The translations under genes and the position numbers were made by a program. The notes under the pieces are model-generated. The model searched no databases, was not told the origin of the DNA, and saw only the letters and a program-made list of their open reading frames with translations. Of a stretch of DNA of 64,000 nucleotides, positions 36,275 to 44,237 are shown in pieces; within the stretch, counting starts at the first letter, position 1, and each line of letters opens with the position of its first letter. The DNA is from Devosia equisanguinis (GTDB taxonomy: Bacteria; Pseudomonadota; Alphaproteobacteria; Rhizobiales; Devosiaceae), in NCBI RefSeq assembly GCF_900631955.1, contig NZ_UZWD01000022.1, forward strand, positions 115,982-179,981, given 5' to 3'.

Positions 36275-37915
36275 TCAGCGGACCAGGGCTGGGGCGGTAC
36301 AACGCACCCCGAACACCTTCACATCCGCCTCACCCAAGCCCAGGCCCAATGTTGAAAATACCCCGGCCAGCGTCATGTCGAGCGTCGGCCCCAGCGGGGT
36401 AATCAGAGCACGCACCGCCCCTTCGAGCAGCGTGAGCGGCACCAGAAGCGGCCCCACATCGATGCGCAGATCGAGCGAATTGAAGAGGGAGGTCATCAGC
36501 GACGTCACCATGGTGCGGGTGCGTGCCGTCTTGGTGGCGCCGGCGCCGATCTCCTGGGAGGAAAAATTCAGCATGATACTATCGGTCTGGGCAACCTCCA
36601 CCTGCGCCGCGCCTGAAACCTTGAGCAGCAGCACGTCGATGAGCTTGGCCCTTGCCGGGTAAAGCGGCTGACCGAAATTGCGCAATTGCTCGTCACTGGC
36701 ATCACCCAGCGTCAGTTTGAGCACGCCCGGCCGCACCGCGATCACCGCCGAGCCGTTGCGATTGTCGGCGGTCGGGCAGGCAATGGCTGATACCTGCGCC
36801 TCGGCATGGGCCACCTCCAGCAGGATGGGCACCCTGACGCCGGCATTGAGCAGCACCGCGCCCCCGAGCAGTTGCGCCACAATTTTGAGCCGCAACTGCG
36901 AACTGCGCACCGTCGCCCCGCGCTCCCCCACCCGCGCCCAGCCGCTGCCCTGCGGCACCTCGCCGATCGCCAGGTCGAGCCGCAACGATGTCAGGTTGGG
37001 CACATTGGCGCCCAGATTGAGCCCGACCTGCTTTTGCCCGTCGGACAGGCGCGCCGCCGCCATCAGAACCTCCAGGGCGGATAGCGAAACGCCGGCGCTG
37101 GAGCCGCCACCCAGTTCGCGGCTGCCCAAAATGCCCATATCGAGAATTTTTCCGACCGGCACTTCCGTTCCGCGTCCGCCATTGGAGAGAACATTGAGAA
37201 CCTGATGCACCGGTCCGGTGGTGATATCGGCAAGGGCCGCTGCGATCTGCCCCGACCGCGCCCGCATATTGAGCACATCGACATAAGAGCCGGCCTCGAT
37301 ATCGAGCTGCTGCCCCAGCGCACCCAAAAAGCGGAGAGCGTCGACCCGCGCCCCGGCCAGCGCATTGTAATCCATCACACTCAGCGACACATTGGTGCCC
37401 AAAAGCGCGCTGAGCAGCCCATTGGCCACGCCCTGATTGAGACTGGCCAGCCGCGTCCCCAAAGCGAACGACACTTCCGGCGTAAAGGCTGCCAGCGCCG
37501 TAGCGGCAATCTGCGGCGAGGTGGTGAAAGCGCGCCCGAAATAGAGCGTACCGGGCTTTTCGAACGACACCTGCACGGCATTTATGGGCGTAGCGCCGGG
37601 GGTAAAACGCTGCTCGATCGGCCGATGCACATCGGCGAGGTAGCGGCCCGTCACCACGCTCAGTCCGGCGCGGCTATCGGCCGGCAGCATCCCAGCATCA
37701 ACCATCACCAATTGAGCAAGCCGCTGCGCCTCCGCCGGATTGCCGGCCGCGGTCATCGCCGCCAGATCGACGCTGGCTTGGACCGCCCGTCGCTCGTAAT
37801 AAAGCGAGGCCGAGTCGACCGCGACTGCCGCCGCGCCGATCGATACGACGAAAGCCATAGCAAACAGCAAGGCGAAATTGCCCCGCTGGTCCGCCCAGAA
37901 GCGCCGGATAGTCAC
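36275..37915 (-). CDS. TadG-like protein (Flp pilus / pseudopilin assembly family)
   Basis: A 546-residue protein with the TadG layout: a short cytoplasmic start (TIRRFWADQRGNFALLF), one membrane helix (about 14-34) and a large periplasmic part. The helix is followed by AVDSASLYYERRAVQASVDLAAM, a clear TadG/DUF2134 motif. No von Willebrand domain is obvious. Pilus secretion genes are absent from this window. It overlaps tadE by four bases. Confidence 0.8.
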   Translation of the reverse strand: MTIRRFWADQRGNFALLFAMAFVVSIGAAAVAVDSASLYYERRAVQASVDLAAMTAAGNPAEAQRLAQLVMVDAGMLPADSRAGLSVVTGRYLADVHRPIEQRFTPGATPINAVQVSFEKPGTLYFGRAFTTSPQIAATALAAFTPEVSFALGTRLASLNQGVANGLLSALLGTNVSLSVMDYNALAGARVDALRFLGALGQQLDIEAGSYVDVLNMRARSGQIAAALADITTGPVHQVLNVLSNGGRGTEVPVGKILDMGILGSRELGGGSSAGVSLSALEVLMAAARLSDGQKQVGLNLGANVPNLTSLRLDLAIGEVPQGSGWARVGERGATVRSSQLRLKIVAQLLGGAVLLNAGVRVPILLEVAHAEAQVSAIACPTADNRNGSAVIAVRPGVLKLTLGDASDEQLRNFGQPLYPARAKLIDVLLLKVSGAAQVEVAQTDSIMLNFSSQEIGAGATKTARTRTMVTSLMTSLFNSLDLRIDVGPLLVPLTLLEGAVRALITPLGPTLDMTLAGVFSTLGLGLGEADVKVFGVRCTAPALVR

Positions 37916-38340
37916 AGCACGCTCCGACGGATTGTGGTCGCCGTCACGATCTCGTCGTCAGGCAGCGGCAGCGGTGGATATAGGTTCCAGATCGGCAGGG
38001 CAGAGGCGTCGTAGCGCAGCACCAGCCGCATCTGCACCCCGTCATTGCCGATGGCGGAAACCGTGCGCACCAGACGGCGCTCATCGATCAGCATGTATGA
38101 GGACGCATTGTTGCGGATATAGGCTTCGACGAGGTCGCGGCTTTCCTGAGACGTGAGGCCGGCCAGGCTGACCCGCACCGCATCGGCAGCCAATTGCTGC
38201 AGCGCATGAGCGGTGCCGAAATAGATGGCATAGGCCAGCATGCCGGTCATCAGCAGCAGGAAGACTGGCGTCAGGATGGCGAATTCGATAACCGCCGCCC
38301 CGCGCGTATCGTCCAGCATTGTGCTGCCGCGCCGTCGCAT
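37912..38340 (-). CDS. TadE family pseudopilin-like protein
   Basis: A 142-residue protein with the TadE motif GAAVIEFAILTPVFLLLMTGMLAYA around residue 13-37, where the Glu in IEFAIL is the conserved prepilin-like residue. A periplasmic part of about 100 residues follows. TadE and TadG are minor pseudopilins of the Flp/Tad pilus. Adjacent genes do not encode the ATPase, secretin or prepilin, so either they are elsewhere or this pair works alone. Confidence 0.82.
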   Translation of the reverse strand: MRRRGSTMLDDTRGAAVIEFAILTPVFLLLMTGMLAYAIYFGTAHALQQLAADAVRVSLAGLTSQESRDLVEAYIRNNASSYMLIDERRLVRTVSAIGNDGVQMRLVLRYDASALPIWNLYPPLPLPDDEIVTATTIRRSVL

Positions 38341-38407
38341 GACACCTCTCCGGAGTCTGTCGACGTCAGTCTCCGCCCGACCCGGCGACCATGGTCTTAC
38401 CCTCCTT

Positions 38408-38425
38408 CTGCGTAGCTACACGCAG
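38408..38425. promoter_or_regulatory. dyad between tadE and the FhuF-like gene
   Basis: CTGCGT (38408-38413) is mirrored by ACGCAG (38420-38425) with a six-base centre. It lies in the 180-bp divergent intergenic region, about 100 bp before the FhuF-like start. It looks like an operator; the regulator is unknown and it does not resemble a Fur or Irr site. Confidence 0.35.
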
Positions 38426-38523
38426 TCCTGATAGGAAAGCTGCGGAGTGCAAGTTTGGAAGGTGACTTTCTTTCTCCACATAAAGCGGTTAGGACAGTGC
38501 CGTTCTTCGCGAGGAAGCGCGCC

Positions 38524-39321
38524 GTGACTGCTCGCAACTATCTCTTTGCCGTTCATCAGGAGGATGTTGCCCTGACGCGCCTCCTGGCGACGGCGGCGTC
38601 GGTCACCGGCTTCATGTCAGGCGCACCAGGCGGCCCCCTGCCGGGCTGGCATGTGCTGGGCCAGGACAACACCGCCCTGCTCCGCACTTTTTATGCACGG
38701 CTCGAACAGACCTATCCCCATGCCGGCCAACCCTTTTACGCGGTGCGTCTCTGGACCAACCTCATGTGGCAACCGGCTTATCTCGCCGCCATTGCGGTCC
38801 ATGCCCACGGTGCCGTACCGGAACTGTCCCGCATGGCGCAGAAAACCTCCGGCAATGACATCAATGGCTTCCGCCTGCCGCCCGGCCCGCAATATTCAGC
38901 CGATCTCGAAAGCCTGATCCGCCGCGCCGGCGCCGATCTGCGCATCATGGCCGACCAGGTGTTGGCCGAAATCAACACGGTGACCAAGCTCAAGCGCGTG
39001 CCGGCGCTGCGCCTTCTCACCGACCGCATGCTGGGCATCGGGCTGCGGCTCGGCAAGTTCCAGCCCGGCCTTTCCATCGCCGAACAGCACAGGCTCTGTC
39101 GCCTGTGGCTCGAGGCCATGGGTCTGACCGGCCAGGGCGATCTCGAAGTGCTCGACCTGCACGACGGGCGTCAGGTGCTGATCTCGGCCCGCAAGGGCTG
39201 CTGCCTCGACTATCTAGCCTTTCCCGGCACCTATTGTGCCTCCTGCCCCAAGCAGGACGACACGCTCCGGCTCGACCGCCAACGCCGCGACGCCATCGCC
39301 GAGCTGGACGCCGCCTCCTGA
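38524..39321 (+). CDS. siderophore ferric-iron reductase, FhuF-like 2Fe-2S protein
   Basis: A protein of about 265 residues. The C-terminal region has CC-x10-C-x2-C (CCLDYLAFPGTYCASC), the unusual cluster motif of the FhuF family, which reduces ferric siderophore complexes in the cytoplasm to release iron. I prefer the GTG at 38524 (GAGGAA upstream); a longer frame from a TTG at 38455 has no ribosome binding site and no family similarity. It stands alone, not in a siderophore cluster. Confidence 0.8.
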   Translation: MTARNYLFAVHQEDVALTRLLATAASVTGFMSGAPGGPLPGWHVLGQDNTALLRTFYARLEQTYPHAGQPFYAVRLWTNLMWQPAYLAAIAVHAHGAVPELSRMAQKTSGNDINGFRLPPGPQYSADLESLIRRAGADLRIMADQVLAEINTVTKLKRVPALRLLTDRMLGIGLRLGKFQPGLSIAEQHRLCRLWLEAMGLTGQGDLEVLDLHDGRQVLISARKGCCLDYLAFPGTYCASCPKQDDTLRLDRQRRDAIAELDAAS

Positions 39322-39344
39322 GCCACCCGCTTCGGGCGGTCGCC

Positions 39345-40433
39345 CTAAGCGCCCCGCGTAATGCGGTTGATATGCCCCATCTTGCGCCCCGGTCTTGCTT
39401 CGGCCTTGCCATAAAGATGTGGCTGGGTATCGCCATCGATGCCGCCCGGCACGATATCGACCTCGTCCCCGACCAGGTTCTGCATCATTACATCCGCCAT
39501 GCGGCGCGGATCGCCCAGCGGCCAGCCGGCAATGGCGCGAATATGCTGCTCGAACTGATCGGTGAGGCATACGGCCTCCGTCCAGTGTCCGGAATTGTGC
39601 ACGCGCGGCGCGATCTCGTTGACCATCAGCGTCACCCGCTCGCCGGGCACCACGAAAAATTCGACCCCCAGCACCCCGACATAATCGAGCGCCACCACGA
39701 TGACCTTGGCCAACATGGCGGCGTGCTTTTCGACGCCCGGCGGCACATCGGCCGGCACGGTGGAGGTGTAGAGAATATGGTGTCGATGCACATTCTCGGC
39801 GGCATCGAAGGCGCGTACGGTGCCGTCGAGCCCGCGCGCCACCACCACCGAGATTTCCTTTTCGAACGGCACGAAGCCTTCGAGCACCAGGGGATGGGGC
39901 ATCAACTCGTTGAAAGCCGCCTCGGCGTCGCCCGGCTCGCGCAACACCCGCTGCCCCTTGCCGTCATAGCCGAGCCGCGTGGTCTTGAGCACTGCCGGCA
40001 GGCCGAGCTGGCTTATTGCCCGGTGCAGGTCATCGAGACTGTGCACGGCGCGATAGGGCGCCACCGGAATATTCTTGGAGGCCAGAAAGCTTTTTTCCGC
40101 CAGCCGATCCTGGGAAATCGCCAGCGCATTGGCGCCGGGCCGTAGCGGCTTCAGCCCCGCCAGCACTTCGGCCGTCGCCGCCGGCACGTTCTCGAACTCG
40201 TAGGTGACGACATCGACTTCAGCCGCAAAGGCCTTGAGCGCCTCGACATCATCATAGGCAGCGACGGTCTTGTGTGGCGTCACTTCGAATGCCGGGCTTT
40301 GCGGATCGGGGCAATAGATATGGCTTTTCAGTCCCAGCTTGGCCGCCGCCAGCGCCAGCATGCGCCCAAGCTGCCCCCCGCCCAGAATGCCGATGGTGGA
40401 GCCGGGAGGAAGGGATGCGAAGTCTTGGGACAA
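39345..40433 (-). CDS. purK: N5-carboxyaminoimidazole ribonucleotide synthase
   Basis: A 362-residue ATP-grasp enzyme that carboxylates AIR with bicarbonate and ATP in purine synthesis. The N-terminal GILGGGQLGRMLALAAAKLG motif (14-33), ATP-grasp YDGKGQ and the C-terminal EIAPRVHNSGHWT signature are intact. I chose TTG at 40433, five bases after the purE stop, because it directly precedes the conserved N-terminus; the frame is open to 40577 within purE. PurK passes N5-CAIR to PurE encoded just upstream. Confidence 0.94.
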   Translation of the reverse strand: MSQDFASLPPGSTIGILGGGQLGRMLALAAAKLGLKSHIYCPDPQSPAFEVTPHKTVAAYDDVEALKAFAAEVDVVTYEFENVPAATAEVLAGLKPLRPGANALAISQDRLAEKSFLASKNIPVAPYRAVHSLDDLHRAISQLGLPAVLKTTRLGYDGKGQRVLREPGDAEAAFNELMPHPLVLEGFVPFEKEISVVVARGLDGTVRAFDAAENVHRHHILYTSTVPADVPPGVEKHAAMLAKVIVVALDYVGVLGVEFFVVPGERVTLMVNEIAPRVHNSGHWTEAVCLTDQFEQHIRAIAGWPLGDPRRMADVMMQNLVGDEVDIVPGGIDGDTQPHLYGKAEARPGRKMGHINRITRGA

Positions 40434-40437
40434 TGGA

Positions 40438-40929
40438 CTACTCGATATCGGACGGAAACTGCGGCACGGATTCGGTCTGGCGGGCGCGATGGGCTTCGAG
40501 GCGATCGGCCAGGTCGTCGTCATTGAGCGCCAGCACGGCCGCAGCCAGCAGCGCCGCGTTGATCGCACCCGGCTCACCGATGGCCAGCGTGCCCACCGGA
40601 ATGCCGCCGGGCATCTGCACGATGGAATAAAGGCTGTCGAGCCCGCTGAGCGCCTTGGACCGCACCGGCACGCCGAATACCGGCAGCGTCGTCATCGCCG
40701 CGATCATGCCTGGCAGGTGTGCCGCGCCGCCGGCACCGGCAATGATGACCTTGATCCCTTCGGCCTTGGCATGAGTGGCAAAATCCACCATGCGCTCGGG
40801 CGTGCGATGCGCCGAAACGATGCGCGCCTCATATTCGACTTCGAGATTTTCGAGGGTCTCGGCGGCAAGCCGCATTGTGGGCCAATCCGATTGGCTGCCC
40901 ATCACGATGGCGACCGGTGGCTTGAGCAT
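40438..40929 (-). CDS. purE: N5-carboxyaminoimidazole ribonucleotide mutase
   Basis: A 163-residue class I PurE that rearranges N5-CAIR to CAIR. Hallmarks are [11 protein letters not shown] (9-19), SAHRTPERM (38-46) with the catalytic His, and [11 protein letters not shown] (68-78). GGGGGAA precedes the ATG at 40929. The open frame continues eighteen codons upstream without similarity. purE-purK form one unit. Confidence 0.96.
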   Translation of the reverse strand: MLKPPVAIVMGSQSDWPTMRLAAETLENLEVEYEARIVSAHRTPERMVDFATHAKAEGIKVIIAGAGGAAHLPGMIAAMTTLPVFGVPVRSKALSGLDSLYSIVQMPGGIPVGTLAIGEPGAINAALLAAAVLALNDDDLADRLEAHRARQTESVPQFPSDIE

Positions 40930-41002
40930 GGCGATTCCCCCGTGCCGCTCCTCAAAGCGCGCAATTAGCCCAATTCTTGCCACAACTCAAGGCGGAACGG
41001 GC

Positions 41003-41218
41003 TCAGGCGATGATGTCCGGGAGCAGTAAATTCTCGAGTTGGACGATGCGGTCCTTAAGCGTCAGCTTCCGCTTTTTCAGCCGCTGGATCAGCATGCGAT
41101 CGGCAAATTGCGACTGCGTCAAAGTGTGGATAGCGGCGTCGAGATCCGAGTGTTCCTGGCGTTTTGTGGCCAGTTCCAGCCCCAGTTGGGCTTCCTGTTC
41201 CTTGGTCAGACTGAGCAT
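41003..41218 (-). CDS. DUF465 (YdcH-like) family protein
   Basis: A 71-residue, highly charged helical protein with the DUF465 pattern ending LIQRLKKRKLTLKDRIVQLE, a helix-turn-helix hairpin of unknown function. It lies just upstream of purE on the same strand, an arrangement common in Hyphomicrobiales. A second DUF465 gene is divergent from it at 41370. Confidence 0.85.
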   Translation of the reverse strand: MLSLTKEQEAQLGLELATKRQEHSDLDAAIHTLTQSQFADRMLIQRLKKRKLTLKDRIVQLENLLLPDIIA

Positions 41219-41369
41219 TGAAAACCGGATCGAAGGGCCCCAGATACATGCTTGGTTAACCGATCACGGACTGTTTTGCATCTGATTTCCCGTGGTCACC
41301 CGATGGGCGTCGACAAAGCATGAAATATTTGTGACGATACCCCCGTCCAACACGCTGAAAGGAGTTACT

Positions 41370-41546
41370 ATGACGACTGAAGGCCACATAGCTGCACTGG
41401 AGCGACGGCACCATGAACTGGACCAGCGGATCCAGTCCGAAATGCAGCATCTTCCGGTCGACGACCTGATGGTTTCTGCGCTCAAGCGCAAGAAGCTGGA
41501 AGTGAAGGACGAACTTTCCAAGCTCCAGGGCATGACCCGGCAATAG
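41370..41546 (+). CDS. DUF465 (YdcH-like) family protein
   Basis: A 58-residue helical protein starting MTTEGHIAALERRHHELDQ and ending in VSALKRKKLEVKDELSKLQ, the DUF465 signature. It is a shorter paralogue of the divergent gene at 41003-41218, with the same LKxRKLxxKD core. AAAGGAG precedes the ATG. A terminator follows at 41578. Confidence 0.85.
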   Translation: MTTEGHIAALERRHHELDQRIQSEMQHLPVDDLMVSALKRKKLEVKDELSKLQGMTRQ

Positions 41547-41577
41547 GGTTTCGAGACATAAACAGTTCGACTCTGGA

Positions 41578-41606
41578 GGGTCACGACGCAAGTCGGGGCC
41601 CTTTTT
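41578..41606 (+). terminator. intrinsic terminator after the plus-strand DUF465 gene
   Basis: GGGTC-a-CGAC (41578-41587) pairs with GTCG-g-GGCCC (from about 41592) over GCAA, followed by TTTTTC. The tetraloop and U-run are typical. It separates the DUF465 gene from the response regulator downstream. Confidence 0.75.
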
Positions 41607-41650
41607 CATGGCCACCCGCCACAGCAACCTGCTTCACAAATAATGCAGGA

Positions 41651-41665
41651 TTAACACCCTCTTAA
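41651..41665. promoter_or_regulatory. CtrA-type binding site (TTAA-N7-TTAA)
   Basis: TTAA (41651-41654) and TTAA (41662-41665) are exactly seven bases apart. The site is 79 bp upstream of the NtrC-type regulator start and 45 bp past a terminator, so it is in promoter position for that gene alone. CtrA binding is inferred. Confidence 0.6.
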
Positions 41666-41743
41666 GCCCCATCCGGCATCGTCATCCCAAAACGGCACAG
41701 ACGATTCGTGCCCTTCCTTTGGTCGCCAGTTTTCGGGGTATGT

Positions 41744-43228
41744 ATGACGCGGGTTCTTGTTGTCGATGACGATCCGGTGCAGTTGCGCCTGACCGCCGAG
41801 GTCGCCAATAGGGCCGGCTTCAAGCCGATCACCGCCACCGGGGGCGAACAGGCCCTGTCCATCCTGCGTGAAGACCGCGGCGTCGGGGTCATGATCCTCG
41901 ATCTGGTCATGCCCGATATCGATGGCATGGGCGTCATGGAAACCATGCGCAAGGAGGGGCTTACCACCCCCGTCATCATCCAGACCGCCAATGCCTCGCT
42001 CGAAACCGTCATCTCGGCCATGCGCCAGGGCGCGGCGGATTATTTCGTCAAGCCGGTCTCCCCCGAGCGTCTGGTCATTTCGCTGCGTAATGCCCTCAAA
42101 CTCGACGCACTCGAAGCCGCCATCCGCTCCGAACGCGCCCGCCGCAGCGGCACCTTCACCCAGGCCGACATGATCGCCGCCGCCCCTGCCATGGCGCGTG
42201 TGCTGACCCTGTGCGCCAAGGCCGCCAAGAGCACCATTCCGGTGCTGATCGAGGGCGAAACCGGCGTCGGCAAGGAATTGATCGCCCGCATCATCCAAGG
42301 CACCGGCGAACGTGCTGGCAAACCCTTCGTCACCGTCAATTGCGGTGCCATTCCGCCCAATCTCGTCGAGTCCTTGCTCTTTGGCCATAAGAAGGGGGCC
42401 TTTACCGGCGCCGTCGCCGACCAGGCCGGCAAATTCGCCGAAGCCCATGGCGGCACGCTCTTCCTCGATGAAGTCGGCGAACTGCCGCTCGAAACCCAGG
42501 TCAAGTTGCTGCGAGCCCTGCAGGAGGGCGAGATCGAGCCGGTGGGCGCCAGCCGCCCCGAGCGCGTCAATGTCCGCGTCATCTCGGCCACCAACCGGCG
42601 CTTGTTGAACCTGGCCAAATCCGGCGAATTCCGCGAAGACCTGTTCTATCGCCTCAACGTCTTCCCCATCTATGTCCCGCCGCTGCGCGAACGCCGGGAG
42701 GATCTGCCGGCACTGGTCGCTCATTTCATCGCCCGCTTCTCCGCCGAGGCCGGCAAGCGCGTGCTCGGGACGTCCCCTGCAGCCATGGACCTGCTGCAGG
42801 CCTATGACTGGCCAGGCAATGTTCGCCAGCTCGAAAACGCGGTATATCGCGCCATCGTCCTCACCGATGGCGCCTTCCTCGAAAGCCAGGACTTTCCGCA
42901 GATCGTCGCCCAGTCCTCCGGGCGAGAGGAAGCGCTGCGGGCCGTCGAACAGAGCCCTGCGCCAGCCGCCCCCATTCACATCGACGCGGTCCTGCCCCGC
43001 CAGCGCGTCGAAATCATCTCCGAGCCGGCCCCTGATCGCTTCCTCGCCGCCAGCGGCGAATTGCGCGCTCTGGCCGAGATCGAGCGCGCCGCCATCGCCT
43101 TTGCCATCGACCATCATGGTGGGCGCATGTCGCGCGTCGCCAGGGCTCTCGGCATTGGCCGCTCGACGCTTTATCGCAAGCTGCACGAATATGGCCTGGC
43201 AGAAGGGCTGATCAACGACGCAGCGTGA
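41744..43228 (+). CDS. sigma54-dependent NtrC-family response regulator (TacA-like)
   Basis: A 494-residue regulator with three domains: receiver (1-120; VVDDDP near the start and phosphoacceptor Asp in MILDLVMPD), AAA+ sigma54-activation domain (about 140-370; Walker A GETGVGKE, the sigma54-contacting GAFTGA loop, Walker B GGTLFLDEVGEL) and a Fis-type HTH at the C-terminus (RVARALGIGRSTLYRKLHEY). No histidine kinase lies nearby. A perfect CtrA-type box in its promoter recalls Caulobacter tacA, which is CtrA-controlled; orthology is a hypothesis. The ATG at 41744 is the family start. Confidence 0.9.
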   Translation: MTRVLVVDDDPVQLRLTAEVANRAGFKPITATGGEQALSILREDRGVGVMILDLVMPDIDGMGVMETMRKEGLTTPVIIQTANASLETVISAMRQGAADYFVKPVSPERLVISLRNALKLDALEAAIRSERARRSGTFTQADMIAAAPAMARVLTLCAKAAKSTIPVLIEGETGVGKELIARIIQGTGERAGKPFVTVNCGAIPPNLVESLLFGHKKGAFTGAVADQAGKFAEAHGGTLFLDEVGELPLETQVKLLRALQEGEIEPVGASRPERVNVRVISATNRRLLNLAKSGEFREDLFYRLNVFPIYVPPLRERREDLPALVAHFIARFSAEAGKRVLGTSPAAMDLLQAYDWPGNVRQLENAVYRAIVLTDGAFLESQDFPQIVAQSSGREEALRAVEQSPAPAAPIHIDAVLPRQRVEIISEPAPDRFLAASGELRALAEIERAAIAFAIDHHGGRMSRVARALGIGRSTLYRKLHEYGLAEGLINDAA

Positions 43229-43362
43229 CGATGCACTGTTGCAACACCCCTGATCACAGCGTGAGAAAGCGCCGGCGTTAACCTTGTTCCTTTCCGAGCC
43301 ATTAATGACTCGCATGGGATTTGTGCCTCATCGTTAAGTTTTCGACCACCATGAGGCCATCG

Positions 43363-44043
43363 ATGAAACGCTTCGGCATTGTGCTTTCCGCAGTTTTGGC
43401 GGTCACCGCGTCCGCCCAGGCAGCTGATCTGAACTGGTCCAGCCCCGCTGCATCCCCGATCTATTCCTCCACACCCGCCAGCGGTTGGTCCGGCTTCTAT
43501 GCCGGCATCAATGGCGGCTATGCCTGGGGCAATTCCACCACCAATCCCGCCCTGCCCGGTAGTCCCGCCACCGTGAACAATAGCGGTTGGACCATTGGCG
43601 GCCAGGCTGGCTACAATTTCGATATGGGCGGCTTCGTGCTCGGCGCCGAAGCCGACCTGCAATGGGCCAATATCGCCTTCAGCACCCCGGCCGGCGCGGC
43701 TGGTAATTTCGACGCCGTCACCGACGTCTTCGGTACCGCGCGTATTCGTGCCGGTATCCCGGTGGGCCAGGTCATGCCCTATGCCACTATCGGTGGCGCC
43801 TATGGTCATGGCACTGCCAAGATCACCAATAACCAGAACGTGGTGACCTCCCAGACCGCCAACCACATGGGCTGGGCCGCCGGCGTGGGCCTTGAGGCCC
43901 AGGCTACGCCCAATCTCTCGTTCAAGGCCGAATATCTTTATGTCGACCTGGGCAAGCAGACCTATGCCGGCCTGCCGGTCGGCAATCTCGACATCTCGCC
44001 GCGCTTCAGCGTCGTGCGCGCCGGCGTCAACTACAAGTTCTAG
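43363..44043 (+). CDS. outer-membrane beta-barrel protein (Omp25/RopB-like)
   Basis: A 226-residue protein with a signal peptide (KRFGIVLSAVLAVTASAQA, cut before ADLNW) followed by eight amphipathic beta strands. GWSGFYAGINGGYAWGN near residue 40 and the C-terminal FSVVRAGVNYKF with terminal Phe are the family hallmarks. Such proteins are abundant in Hyphomicrobiales outer membranes and often help anchor the membrane. The ATG at 43363 is chosen because it opens the signal peptide. The hairpin at 44069-44091 may end its transcript. Confidence 0.88.
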   Translation: MKRFGIVLSAVLAVTASAQAADLNWSSPAASPIYSSTPASGWSGFYAGINGGYAWGNSTTNPALPGSPATVNNSGWTIGGQAGYNFDMGGFVLGAEADLQWANIAFSTPAGAAGNFDAVTDVFGTARIRAGIPVGQVMPYATIGGAYGHGTAKITNNQNVVTSQTANHMGWAAGVGLEAQATPNLSFKAEYLYVDLGKQTYAGLPVGNLDISPRFSVVRAGVNYKF

Positions 44044-44068
44044 CCAATACCCGCTTCCATGCAGCCCT

Positions 44069-44091
44069 CGCCCGGACCTCTGGTTCGGGCG
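44069..44091 (+). terminator. weak hairpin after the outer-membrane protein gene
   Basis: CGCCCG (44069-44074) pairs with CGGGCG (44086-44091), 26 bp beyond the stop. There is no good U-run, so it may stabilise the 3' end rather than terminate. Confidence 0.4.
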
Positions 44092-44147
44092 AAGTGGTTT
44101 ACGGGGGAGCGTTGTAGCCAGGCCACAGGCCGGTCTCACAACTTTGA

Positions 44148-44159
44148 GAGCAATTGCTC
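44148..44159. promoter_or_regulatory. palindrome upstream of the L,D-transpeptidase
   Basis: GAGCAATTGCTC is a perfect 12-bp palindrome, 79 bp before the start of the L,D-transpeptidase. It may be an operator; no matching regulator is known to me. Confidence 0.25.
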
Positions 44160-44237
44160 CCGTTAAGGTTTGCAAGTTATTGAGAATTGACGGGACGCCG
44201 GGATTCTCCCTCCGGACGACCCCGAAAAGGAGCTTTC

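Noticed and set aside
41651..43315. A 554-codon minus-strand frame over the response regulator
   Set aside because: It is a shadow of the receiver-AAA-HTH gene, whose domains are complete. The reverse frame has no recognisable domain.
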